Shown here piece by piece: positions 37,093 to 49,559 of a stretch of DNA of 64,000 nt (within the stretch, counting starts at the first letter, position 1; each line of letters opens with the position of its first letter). A model generated the notes under the pieces. That model searched no databases and was not told the DNA's origin. It saw nothing but the letters and a program-made list of their open reading frames with translations. The stretch is from Petrosia ficiformis (Eukaryota; Porifera; Demospongiae; Haplosclerida; Petrosiidae), in contig OX345641.1 in assembly GCA_947044365.1 (NCBI GenBank), forward strand, positions 824,960-888,959, given 5' to 3'. A program made the position numbers and the translations under genes.

Positions 37093-38778
37093 AGATTCAG
37101 TGAAGTGTAATTCAGTTACCCGTCTTCAACATCTCTCTACTCAATTGTTTCTTTACAGTCATAAATTCACCTCTCCATTGTCTGGTAACCAGGAAGTGAG
37201 TGCCTTTGGCAGTGGAGGTAAAGGGGATAGAGGTAATTGGACCACTGGATATAATTATACATGTACACATGTAGATGGATGAATGGATGGATGGATGGAC
37301 GAACGAATGGATGGGATACTAAATCGAGTTTCATGCAGGTTTATGTTAGCAATTGAAAGATGAAGGAGTTCGTACAGTCATACTGGGATGAATCAGGGTA
37401 ACATAGGAACTCCCCCTCAAATTCTTTTCAGATTAGTACAAATAGTTCATGTGTGTTAATTATATATACCGTATATGGGGAGCAGGTCAAGAGTGGTGAA
37501 AATAAATAAAAACGTCCATTAATATTTCCACACCCGGGTTACCTGAAGATCTATAACATACTTTTAAAATAGTATCATATGATTGGTTATATGTTCAGTT
37601 AGTCACTTCACTCCTATTTCTACAATGTTTCATTACATGCTCTTGTGTTGCTAGGTGATAACTGGATCGTTGATTGTAATGACTCTAGTGAATATTGGAA
37701 TAGAGATGATCTTGTGAGATTCAAACACAAAGACATGTCTTAACATAATTACATTATACATGTACATGTAATATACATGTTACATATGTACATACATGTA
37801 CATGTGTAGTTTGTGTACAATGTACCTATCAAGGCTATCATACATGTTTATGTATATTCCCAATAAATATATTTATTCATACATGTACATGTATATGTAT
37901 AATTATGTACATGTATGTACATCCATAATTCCATATGTCTATCCATCAATATCAATTTGTTCTCCATTTATCCATCTATCCATCCATCTATCTATCCATC
38001 CATTCATCCATCCATCCACCCATTCATCCATCTATCCATCCATTCATCCATTCATCTATTTATCCATCCATCCACCCATTTATCCATCCATTCATCTATC
38101 CATCTATTTATCATTCAATATAGATAATCTTACACTTCCTCATATTGTCTTCATTACCTGTTTCTCTTACAGGTTTCTTCATTCCAGTGGTCACTCGTAT
38201 GGTAGACCAATAGCTGGTCAAAGAGAAATATCAGCATATGGAAATGCTGGTAACCAGAATAACCTATGGACAGCAATGGTATGACCACACCTCCATGCTC
38301 AAACTATATTAGCCACACCCCCTCTGTGAAGTGACTTACAAGATGTGCTGATTCAGTATGCATAGAATCGTGCACACCAATCAAATTCTAGTATTGTCAA
38401 ATGTGATCAAATGTCACATGACTATTACAATTATAAATGTAGAAATAATACTTTCAAATTTGAAGTGCCTAAAAAGCAAAAAAAAATATTTTTCATAAAT
38501 CAGTCAGCACAACTAAATGAAATGCTACCAGACACTTCTCTATGTACATGTAGGTAGGGGAGGTTACTAATTACATGTACATGTACATAGTAGGTTACCA
38601 CGTACATGTAGGTGGGTGAGGTTACCAGTTACATGTACACAGGTTACAAGTACATGTATCTCCAGCTTCATTTTTATTGGTTCATCTATTTCTTCCTAAA
38701 AGATGTCTTTTATCCTTCATTTTTGTTCTCTCTCTCCAGGAGGGTGTGTATATGGAGCCAAATAACGAGAATTTGTAA
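37093..38778 (+). pseudogene. SDF2-like MIR-domain gene, truncated and donor-less copy 4
   Basis: Exons: 37093-37232, one starting at 37655, 38173-38278 and 38740-38778. In the second exon about 9 nt are missing (cacactggaaagtatgtc becomes cacatgtc). This removes the end of the exon and its GTATGT donor, so reading through gives KHKDMS and a stop at 37741-37743. Exons 3 and 4 remain intact but cannot be joined at the normal site. Copy 5 shares the deletion. The 5' part is absent as in the other copies. Confidence 0.8.
37965..38110. repeat. (ATCC)n microsatellite in SDF2 copy 4
   Basis: CATC/CATT/CACC run between exons 2 and 3, equivalent to those in the other copies. Confidence 0.85.
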
Positions 38779-39771
38779 CCACACCCATTTTTAGATGGAA
38801 ATTGTAATTCTGAATTTAATAGTTGTAACCATTAATTTATTTGTAGCTTGTAACATCAATGACATCACATCACATCAAATTACATCATGTGTGTGTGTGA
38901 GAAATACATTTTGTTGTTTTAAACAGGATTTACCCGATATGTCAAATTCGCTTTTCTTTATAATTATTTCAACTTCTTCATTTCTGTAATGAACTGTTGA
39001 TTCAATTTCATGTTTTCCACTCGTATTCACAGTACTGTTATGGTAAGACTGGTCTAGGCCTCTAGTAAGGTTCATGACAAAGTTGACAAAAAAACATAGT
39101 TGAGCACTTCATATCATATTTCTGGTTGGCCACCTCAATAAGACAGAGAAAACAGGAGCTGTTACAGAGACTAGATGTACTGATATTTTCAAGCTATACC
39201 ATCACCTATTATCTTAATGGAGTGCTCATCATTTTTTTCACAGTGGATGACACTTCCTAATGTTATGGAGACATTTACAATTTTCTCATAATTGATACTA
39301 TTGTAAAAGGGGTGAAATTTAATAGTTAAAAAAATCAATACAAAAATAGATTTTTGTCATAACAGCATGCTCAATAATAAATTCAAGGATATCTGGAAGA
39401 GAGGAGTTCTACTGTACATGTATACACACAAAAGATTAAGAGAATACTTTATCTCATGCAACTAAGTTTATATAACTACATATTTACTATCGTGAATTAT
39501 AGTTTACTGATCTATATCACGTTACGCTTATTAGTATGGCAAAGTTAAGTTTTAGTATGGACATTATAATCAAAATAAAGAAACTATAATTGTAACTATA
39601 AATGAAAATAAACTACATTACAATACGCTGCAAAAAAAACTAATTAGTACTACAAAAATTGAAATAATACATGTAATTATAATAAACTAAACTACAGAAC
39701 AGCCACTCGTATTTTCTGAGTCTCCCTCTTCTTTTTCCCCAGAGACTAAACCTATTAGAATGAATTTGAAT
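38779..39771. other. Convergent spacer between SDF2 copy 4 and caspase H
   Basis: Same 3' flank block as the other modules. The minus-strand frame at 38875-39075 is open but unrecognised. No gene is supported. Confidence 0.5.
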
Positions 39772-41630
39772 TTACATAATTGTGATTAATGACATCATAA
39801 TAATGTATATTTCATCCTTACTTTCTTTTAAGTAAAGCTTGTAGCGAAGCTGACTAACAAATGTGGATATTTGTTTCTTTTCTCCCTCACGACTCTTGTA
39901 GTCTTCTGCAACTTTCCTGTTGACTTCAGTAAGGATACTAACAAGATCATGATCTCCACTTAATTTATTTATGGCAGCAACAAGACTCTGAATAAACCAA
40001 GAACCCTTTTCATTTCGCCAGGCTTGGTAACCAGGAGGAACTGCATATGCTGCTAGAATGTCAGCCTCTGTAGGTAGTTTCAACTGATCTGTCCATTCTC
40101 CAGTCTCAACCCTATCTTCCAAACCTTGTCCTATTTCTGGCAATTTATCTGTCCCCTCTTGCTTCACCCCATCATCCAGCCTGCCTCCCCGACATGCTTG
40201 GAAAATAAAAAGCTTGGGCTTGTCCACAAGTGTGGGACATTTTTCACCACGAAAAGGCTCAATAATTTGTTTATCAATGCATACTGGTTTTTCATCCACG
40301 CCCTTTAGAACTCCTTGGTTTCCATGTGTCAGGATTACAACTGCAAAGCAATTGAGCTTTGAGTGATCTTTACCACTGGCTTGTTTCATCAATTCAATAA
40401 TCTCATCACCTTTGAGATTTTCATAGAGGTAAACTTTAAATTTGTGATTTCGGAAAATTTCCTCTAAATCTTTAGCATCTTTCTGGCTTCCTATTCTCTC
40501 AATGCGTTTATCGAATTTCCAATTATTGTCAATGATTAGGCAGTAGCCACGAGGCATTGAATTTATTGGATATGATCCCATTTCTATTCCTCGGATGTCT
40601 GTTCCCTCCCGACTCTCTATTGTCACATTGGTTATATCTGGAAGAGCAATATTCCTTGTTTCCATTTTACCTTTCAAAAGTACATAATTAGAAGTAATTG
40701 TACTAAAGATGTTTGATACACTCACTTTCACCATCAGGGAGGTCAACACCATCATGGCGGTCATCACCATCATGGATGTCATCACCTTCAGTATTATTAG
40801 GTCCTATGTTAATTTTTTCAGACACACAAACAAAAATTTAAAGGATTGTTATATTATTATTTTAATGTAAAAGCTTATTTGTCAAATTTACTTATATACA
40901 TACCAGGAGGTTTGCGTCCAACCAGAGCATAGAATTCATGATTCTTGAACAGATATTCTGCCAGGCGGCCTTCAGGCTTAGGAATTGTCTCCAAAGCAGT
41001 AATAAGAACTTTTGGAGTCCGATCTTTCCCATTTCCTCTCAGCCACATATTAAGGATTTCACTCAGTTGTCTCTGGTAATCATTTTCAGGTGCTATTGCT
41101 TTTATCTCACTTTGTGGCACATTAAGAGCCAATGCTAGCCGGTTCCAGCAAAATGCAGTTGGATGTAGCAATTGCATCAATTTACTATGAGCATTGTATG
41201 GGACTATATGAATACATGATAACACAGTCTCTTTTGTGTTGTATGTACATATAAACATATCATTAGGTACCTTCTTTTGAGTGGTCTTCTGCTGTCACCT
41301 TTCTTGCTATCTCATGTTGATCAATTGTTTCCAAAGCATTAACCAGAATTTCCCAAGTACGATCTTTACTTTTTGATCTGAGCCAAAGTGCAATGAACTC
41401 CCTGAGGCAAGCCAGTGGTTCTTTACTTGGCTTGTATGTCTCATTATCTATTAATGCTTTATCCAAACCTAACTCAGTCCCTAGGTCAGTATAACTACCT
41501 ACTGGTAATTCTTTTAGAAACTGTACCAGTTTTCCTTCATGCTGATTAGGTTTGACTAGAAAAAGAAATTGACATTTAACTACACAGTGACATTGTTGTG
41601 AGAACTATATAACTTACATTTGCCATCCAT
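39772..41630 (-). CDS. Death-Death-caspase protein, copy H (intermediate type)
   Basis: Exons: 41618-41630 (start ATGGATGGCAAAT), 41271-41555 (Death 1), 40904-41203 (Death 2), 40726-40803 (linker) and 39772-40670 (caspase). All are phase 1 with a total of 1575 nt, giving 524 aa. It has the sequence of type II genes but the five-exon layout of type I, including the separate linker exon. The linker is expanded by tandem repeats into an Asp/His/Gly-rich stretch (GDDIHDGDDRHDGVDLPDGE). Caspase motifs: RIGSQKDAKDL, ILTHGNQG (catalytic His), FIFQACRGG (catalytic Cys), AWRNEKGSWF. The longest open frame across the linker is in a different frame (Met-rich) and is not the coding frame. All required residues are present. 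Confidence 0.86.
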
Positions 41631-41829
41631 TCTGCTCTCTCTATAAAAATAGTAATACAAGAGTACGTGTGAATGTAATTTAATACTAAAAAATAGTGAT
41701 ATGATAGTAGGTATGTATGTAATTTAATACTAAAATAACAATGACAGTGCAGTGTAAATATAATATTAAGACATACATGTGAGGGTGCAACAGATATCAT
41801 AACATTACTACACTACAGTGATTCTAGTT

Positions 41830-42375
41830 ATATTATGTGTAGTTACATACAATACTATATATAACTACATGTACATGTACATGTATATGATTATGTGTAG
41901 TTACATACAATACTATATAACTACATGTACATGTATATGATATGTGTAGTTACATACAATACTATATATAACTACATGTACATGTACATGTATATGATTA
42001 TGTGTAGTTACATACAATACTATATAACTACATGTACATGTATGTGATTATGTGATATGTGATTATGTGTAGTTACATACAATACTATATAACTACATGT
42101 ACATGATTATGTGTAGTTACATACAATACTATAAATAACTACATGTACATGTATATGATTATGTGTACATACAATACTATATAACTACATGTACATGTAT
42201 ATGATTATGTGTAGTTACATACAATACTATATAACTACATGTACATGTGTATGTACATGTACATGTATTATGATTATGTGTAGTTACATACAATACTATA
42301 TAACTACATGTACATGTGTATGTACATGTACATGTATTATGATTATGTGTAGTTACATACAATACTATATAACTA
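41830..42375. repeat. 50-bp-unit minisatellite, about 11 copies
   Basis: Same 50-bp unit, more degenerate, with several truncated units and extra TACATG words. It lies only about 200 bp upstream of the start of caspase H. The CATA run at about 42530-42605 follows. Confidence 0.9.
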
Positions 42376-42645
42376 CATTTATTTGTATTGCATAAAGGAA
42401 ATTAGTTTCTGATTATTATTATACAAATATTTTCATTTGTTTTCGTATACTTTCATATTTAGCATGTGTATTTACATAAATTCAAGTTTAGTCTGTTTTC
42501 TAGTAAACACATAGATCTACAACATACCTATACATACATACATGTACATACATACATACATACATGTACATGCATACATACATATGTATGTACGTACATG
42601 CACGTACATCTGTTTGTTCATCTATCCACATTCTTCCATACACAG

Positions 42646-44345
42646 AGATTCAGTGAAGTGTAATTCAGTTACCCGTCTTCAAAATCTCTCTACTCAATTG
42701 TTTCTTCACAGTCATAAATTCACCTCTCCATTGTCTGGTAACCAGGAAGTGAGTGCCTTTGGCAGTGGAGGTAAAGGGGATAGAGGTAATTGGACCACTG
42801 GATATAATTATACATGTACACATGTAGATGGATGAATGGACGGATGGATGGACGAACGAATGGATGGGATACTAAATGGGGTTTCATGCAGGTTTATGTT
42901 AGCAATTGAGAGATGAAGGAGTTCGTACAGTCATATGGGGATGAATCAGGGTAACACAGGAACTCCCCCTCAAATGTTTTTCAGATTATTTAGTACAAAT
43001 AGTTCAGGTCTGTTAATTATATATACTGTATATGGGGAACAGGTCATGAGTGGTGAAAATATATGAAAACGTCCATTAATATTTCCACACCCTGGTTACC
43101 TGAAGTTCTAAAACGTACTTATAAAATAGTAACATGATTTTTTATATGTTCAGTTAGTCACTTTCACCCCTTCTTCTACAATGTTTCATTACATGCTCTT
43201 GTGTTGCTAGGTGATAACTGGATCGTTGATTGTAATGACTCCAGTGAATATTGGAATAGAGATGATCTTGTGAGATTCAAACACAAAGACATGTCTTAAC
43301 ATAATTACATTATACATGTACATGTAATATACATGTTACATATGTACGTACATGTACATGTACATGTGTAGTTTGTGTACAATGTACCTACAAGGCTATT
43401 ATACGTGTTTATGTATATTCCCAATAAATATATTTATTCATACATGTACATGTATATGTATAATTATGTGTATGTACATTCACAATTCCATATGTCTATC
43501 CATCAATATCAATTTGTTCTCCATTTATCCATCTATCCATCAATCTATCTATCCATCCATTCATCCATCCATCCACCCATTCATCCATCTATCCATCCAT
43601 TCATCTATTTATCCATCCATCCACCCATTTATCCATCCATTCATCTATCCATCTATTTATCATTCAATATAGATAATCTTACACTTCCTCATATTGTCTT
43701 CATTATCTGTTTCTCTAACAGGTTTCTTCATTCCAGTGGTCACTCGTATGGTAGACCAATAGCTGGTCAAAGAGAAATATCGGCATATGGAAATGCTGGT
43801 AATCAGAATAACCTATGGACAGCAATGGTATGACCACACCTCCATGCTCCAACTATATTAGCCACACCCCCTCTGTGAAGTGACTTTCAAGATGTGCTGA
43901 TTCAGTATGCATAGAATCATGCAACCAATCAAATTCTAGTATTGTCAAATGTGATCAAATGTCACATGACTACTACAATTATAAATGTGGAAATAATACT
44001 TTCAAATTTAAAGTGCCTAAAAAGAATATTTTTTATAAATCAGTGAGCACAACAAAATGAAATGCTACCAGACACTTCTCTATGTACATGTACATGTAGG
44101 TAGGGGAGGTTACTAATTACGTGTACATGTACATAATAGGTTACCACTTACATGTACATGTAGGTGGGCGAGGTTACCAGTTACATGTACATACATGTAG
44201 TAGGGTCAGGTTACAAGTACATGTATCTCCAGCTTCATTTTTATTGGTTCATCTATTTTTTCCTAAAAGTTGTCTTTTATCCTTCATTTTTGTTCTCTCT
44301 CTCCAGGAGGGTGTGTATATGGAGCCAAATAACGAGAATTTGTAA
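42646..44345 (+). pseudogene. SDF2-like MIR-domain gene, truncated and donor-less copy 5
   Basis: Exons: 42646-42785, one starting at 43211, 43722-43827 and 44307-44345. It carries the same roughly 9-nt deletion as copy 4 that removes the second exon's donor; read-through stops at 43297-43299. Otherwise the MIR repeat 2-3 sequence is preserved ([19 protein letters not shown]). The flanks resemble copy 2 more than copy 4 in several places, suggesting gene conversion or a mosaic origin. The 5' part is absent. Confidence 0.78.
43520..43662. repeat. (ATCC)n microsatellite in SDF2 copy 5
   Basis: CATC/CATT/CACC run between exons 2 and 3, equivalent to those in the other copies. Confidence 0.85.
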
Positions 44346-45418
44346 CCACACCCATTTTTAGATGGAAATTGTAATTCTGAATTTAATTAATAGTTGTAAC
44401 CATTAATTTATTTGTAGCTTGTAACATCACATGACATCACATGACATCACATGACATCATATTACATCACGTGTGTGAGAAATACATCTTGTTGTTTTAA
44501 ACAGGATTTACCCGATATGTCAAATTCGCTTTTCTTTATAATTATTTCAACTTCTTCATTTCTGTAATGAACTGTTGATTCAATTTCATGTTTTCCACTC
44601 GTATTCACAGTACTGTTATGGTAAGACTGGTCTAGGCCTCTAGTAAGGTTCATGACAAAGTTGACAAAAAAACATAGTTGAGCACTTCATATCATATTTC
44701 TGGTTGGCCACCTCAATAAGACAGAGAAAGCAGGAGCTGTTACAGAGACTAGATATACTGCTATTTTCAAGCTATATCATCACCTATTATCTTAATGGAG
44801 TGGTCATCATTTCTTTCACAGTGGGTGATACTTCCTAATGTTATGGAGACATTTACAGTTTTCTCATAATTGATACTATTGTAAAAGGGCTGAAATTTAA
44901 TAGTTAAAAAGATCAATACAAAAATAGATTTTTGTCATAACAGCATGGCTCAATTATACTTTATAAATTCAAGGATGTACGGAAGAGAAGGGTTCTAACA
45001 CTGTACATGTATACACAAAAAAGATTAAGAGAATACTTTATCTCACTTGAACTATAACCACATGCAACTAAGTTTGTATATGTATTTACTATCATGTGAC
45101 TTATAGTTAACTGATCTATATATATCACGTTACGCTTATTAGTATGGCAAAGTTAAGTTTTAGTATGGACATTATAATCAAAACCAAAGAAACTATAATT
45201 GTAACTATAAATGAAATTAATAATTTTAATAAACTACATTACAATACACTGCAAAAAAAAAACTAATTAGTACTACGAATAAATGAAATAATAATTATAA
45301 TAAACTAAGTTACAGTACAGCCACTCCTATTTTCTCTTCTTTTTCCCCAGAGACTATATCTATTAGAATGAATTTGAATTTACATAATTGTGATTGATGA
45401 CATCATAATAATGTCATC
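44346..45418. other. Convergent spacer between SDF2 copy 5 and caspase I
   Basis: Almost identical to 21025-22100, including the minus-strand 63-codon frame (44462-44653). No gene is supported. Confidence 0.5.
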
Positions 45419-47418
45419 CTAAGCACATTTCATCCTTACTTTCTCTTTCTTTAAGTAAAGCTTGTAGCGAAGCTGACTAACAAATATGGATATTTGTTTC
45501 TTTTCTTCGTCACGACTCTTGTAGTCTTCTGCAACTTTCCTGTTGACTTCAGTAAGGATACTAACAAGATCATGATCTCCACTAAATTTATTTATGGCAG
45601 CAACAAGACTCTGAATAAACCAAGAACCATTTTCATTTCGCCAGGCTTTGTAACCAGGAGGAACTGCATATGCTGCTAGAATGTCAGCCTCTGTAGGTAG
45701 TTTCAACTGATCTCTCCATTCTCCAATCTCAACCCTATTTTCCAAACCTTGTCCTGTTTCTGCCAATTCATCTGTCCCCTCTTGCTTCACCCCATCATCC
45801 AGCCTGCCTCCCCGACATGCTTGGAAAATAAAGAGCTTGGGCTTGTCCACAAGTGTGGGACATTTCTCACCACGAAAAGGCTCAATAATTTGTTTATCGA
45901 TAGACACTGCTTTACTATCTGTACCGTAAAGAACCCCATGATTGCCATGTGTCAGGATTACAACTGCAAAGCAATTGAACTTTGAGTGATCCTTTTCACT
46001 GGCTTGTTTCATCAATTCAATAATCTCATGACATTTGAGATTTTCATAAGAGGAAACTTTAAATTTGTGATTTCGGAACATTTCCTTTAAATCTTTAGCA
46101 TCTTTCTGGCTTCCAAATCTCTCACTGTCTTTTTTGAATTCCCAATTATTGTCAATGATTAGGCAGTAGCCACGAGGCATTGAATTCATTGGATATGATG
46201 CCATTTCTTTTCCTCGGGTGTCTGTTCCCTCCTGACTCTCTATTGTCACATTGCTTATATCTGGAAGAGCAATATTCATTCTTTTTGTTTCATCTTTCGA
46301 AGATACATAATTAGAAGGAAGTTGTACTAAAGATGTTTTGCCATCAGGGAGGTCATCACATTCAGTATCATTAGGTCCTATGTTAAAATTTTCAGACATG
46401 CAAACAATAATTGTTAATTATATTTTAATGTAAGAGTTGATTTGTCAGTATAATATAAATTTACTTATATACATACCAGGAGGTTTGCATCCAACCAGAC
46501 CATAGAATTCATGATTCATGAACAGATGTTCTGCCAAGCGGCCTTCCTCAATTGTGTCCAAAGCACAAATGAGAGCTTCTGGAGTCCGATTTTTCCCATT
46601 TCTCTTTAGCCAGTTATTAAGGATTTCACTAATTTGTCTCTGGTAATCATGTTCAAGTGCTATTGCTTGTATCACACTTTGTGGCACATTATGAGCTAAT
46701 GCTAGCTGGTTCCAGCGAGATGCAGTTGGACGTAGCAATTGCATCAATTTACCATGATCAATGTGTGGCACTATATGAATACACAATAACACATGCATTC
46801 ACTTTTGTGTTGTATGTACTAGTGTTGTTTTAGTTTGATAATACTAACCACTTTTAGTTATAGTTATAGTATGTCTAGTTTATCATGATTTTAGTTACTA
46901 TTGTAGAACAATTTTAGGATTACTAAAAGGATTTTAGTTTTAGTTAACTAACTAAAACTACCCATTATTGGCCGATTTTCATTTTAGTTAGTTATAGTTA
47001 TTGCAGTGGATCTGTAATTTAGTTATAGTTTAAGTTAACTAAAAGTCAAATGCCTTACTAAAAGGGGTTTTAGTTATAGCTATAGTTAACTAAAACAACA
47101 CTAATACATATGTACATACAAACATAAATAGATACCTTTTTTTGAATGGTCTTCTGTCACCTTTCTTGCTATATCATGTTGATCAACTGTTTCCAAACCA
47201 TTAACCAGATTTCCCCAAGTACAATCCTTTCTTTTTGATCTGAGCCAAAGTGGAAAGAGATCCCTGAGGCAATGCAATGGTTTATTACTTGGCTGGTATG
47301 TCTTATGCAAACCTAACTCAGTCCCTATGTTAGTATAACTACATACTGGTAATTCTTTTAGAAACTGTACCAGTCTTCCTTCATACTGATTGGCTAGAAA
47401 GAGAAATTGACGTAACAT
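45419..47418 (-). CDS. Death-Death-caspase protein, copy I (type II)
   Basis: Exons: 47136-47393 (Death 1, shortened), 46477-46770 (Death 2) and 45419-46377 (linker plus caspase), all phase 1. With the ATG at 47416-47418 it predicts 511 aa. An upstream ATG at 47500-47502 is also in frame and would add 28 residues, encoded by sequence found in no other copy. Caspase motifs: RFGSQKDAKDL, ILTHGNHG, FIFQACRGG, AWRNENGSWF. Death 1 lacks the same six residues as F (GLHKTYQ). The MITE between the Death exons is shared with F. The region upstream of Death 1 is replaced by an unrelated 1.1-kb insert. Confidence 0.78.
46820..47103. mobile_element. TAGTGTTGTTTTAGTT-TIR MITE, copy 3
   Basis: Best copy of the family. 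It begins TAGTGTTGTTTTAGTT and ends AACTAAAACAACACTA, exact inverted repeats of 16 bp, and is about 284 bp long with no open frame. It lies in the intron between the Death exons of caspase I, at the same place as in F. Confidence 0.85.
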
Positions 47419-47433
47419 TTTTGTGAGAGCTAT

Positions 47434-48530
47434 AGTGCACCAAGTCAAAAACTTCCAAAATTTAAATCTCCCGCCGCTAAAAAACGAACACACTATTTTC
47501 ATAGCTCAAAAAGAGTTATACTGTCGTTTCCAGTAATTTTGCAACGGCGCTCTCAAACCGGAGATGACGTATTATACTTACAATAGTAAACATTACAGCA
47601 AACACCACATGATCAGAGTAAATTGATTGGCTAAATGTTATACCACACCCATTCCCGCTTTGACATTTTTTGTTGCAAGATTGATGCAAATGACAGTACT
47701 GTCTTCTGAAAGCTAAATATCATTGTTGCTATGGAAGCATCCAATCAAATTGCAGTATGTTCACCACGCCCACTAATTAAAATGCGCGCACATGTGCCAT
47801 AAATCTTTAGCGTATCTATTATTATTGGCTGAATTCTGTTTTTGATTGAAAAAATTCAAGTCTATGTAGCAAAAATTCATCTAAAAGCATCAAGAGTCAG
47901 AAGGAAATATTGAAGGTAAATCTGAATGTTAATTGTTTGTAAAATTTACATCCAAGCTCAGTACACTTCTGTATGAATGTATAATAGTGTGGTGACATTT
48001 TTATTGTAGATTTTATTTCAATGTATTCTTATTTAATCATAGCACTTCCCCTGATCTTGAAGATAAGCTGAAGAAGTACAAGAAAATACAAGTATCTTAG
48101 AAGCCGGATTAGGCGTTAGTGAATGATTTTACATTCTCAGGAGTAAAAAGAAAAATATGCATTGTTTCAAAAAAAGCCTCTGTAACTTTTTTACTTTATA
48201 TCCATAGAATGTAAATATAATGTTTCAAAGCATTTCATTAATGTATGTGATACTACATATGTTTTTTGTTTTTTTCCAATTTCCAAAAAACACTCTGTAA
48301 ATTTATTAACATTATGATTATAAATACTTTTGAATACCAAATTACAACTTTTGACTAAGCATGAATGACTACATACAATTTAAATCATTATTAAAACAGA
48401 TAGTGAAAATTGGCAGCCATTTTTGTATGACATCATAGTTTCCTTGGTTACTAATTGCGAGTGGGTGTCTTTTACCCTACTCCCATACCCTACCAAGTTT
48501 CAGACCAAACTGACATGTGGTAACTCAGAA
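47434..48530. other. 1.1-kb sequence unique to copy I upstream region
   Basis: Homology to other type II upstream regions stops at gagagctata (47434) and resumes at aaactaacgttgtcaaag (about 48530). The sequence between has a less AT-rich start (tctcccgccgct; gcaacggcgctctcaaacc) and resembles nothing else here. It contains an exon-like run ending TTGAAG followed by GTAAAT near 47915. No long frame and no clear terminal repeats. It may be an insertion or an alternative promoter/first-exon region for copy I. Confidence 0.4.
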
Positions 48531-49559
48531 ACTAACGTTGTCAAAGTAATCAGTTTATTAAGAATCAAAACAATAATGTCCTAATAACGGTTCTGCCACC
48601 TACTCTATATACATGAATATGGTTGATATTTCGCTGCAATATTCATGTTGTAAGTATAGTAACATGACAATTTATGAAAACACATCTACCCCACACATCA
48701 TTTTGATACTCACAGTAGGAGGTGACTATCATGGATTAGAATGCTGCAGACTATACAAGTGTCTCAGATGATAGATAAGGACAGAAGTATCATGGCTAAT
48801 CGTTCCTTCTAAACTGCTCCAGGCTTTCCTTCAACATCCACACGGGTCCTAAAGTTGTATATATATTCATGCAGTACTAATCATTGCCACCTCTTCTCAA
48901 CAATTAATATCGGCACAAGATGTGATATGCTTGTTGTGACATAACGGGATGGACTTAGTTTGTTTAAGTTATTCTATATGGCATATTTTTAATTAATGTA
49001 TATTGTACAGCACTATCATTATCATGGTATGTGCAGAAGTCCTGAGTTTAGGACTAAGAAGAAATGCATGGCAATTAATGATTGTTTAGTTATATAGATG
49101 TACACAATGAAAGTTTAGAGTGACAAAATGTAAAAGTAATAATTTGGAAAAGAAAAGCTACATTGTACCTAATTAAAATCTGTTATTGTTGTATAAGTGT
49201 ATAAACTTTTGTTACTATGGTAACTATATAGTACAGTCACTTCTTCCGCTTGGTCTGCTTGGTTTGACTCCCTCCTGTGTTTGTATTCTTTCTTTTCCGT
49301 TTTGTTCTTTTCTCCTCCTCTTTTTTTACATATGCTATTAGAATGATAAACAAACTATTATCAATTAGCTTTGTAGTTGAAATCATGTTATACACATAAT
49401 TCGTAATAATCACATGCAACATTGATGACCTCATGGTCATGTGGCACTGATAAGGGAGTCAGATACTTATTTTTTTGTGTGTATTATCTTTACTACTTTA
49501 TACCGCCCTACTAATTAATTGTAAATTTTGGTTACAATCATTAATTTTAAGTGTCTTAA
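48531..49559. other. Spacer between caspases I and J
   Basis: Colinear with 10490-11491 of the B-C spacer. Ends in the shared type I 3' flank. No gene is seen. Confidence 0.55.

Noticed and set aside
40726..40785. Met-rich N-terminus on caspase H from the longest open frame
   Set aside because: It is the wrong frame of the Asp/His/Gly linker exon. Correct splicing from Death exon 2 reads the Asp-Gly repeats instead.
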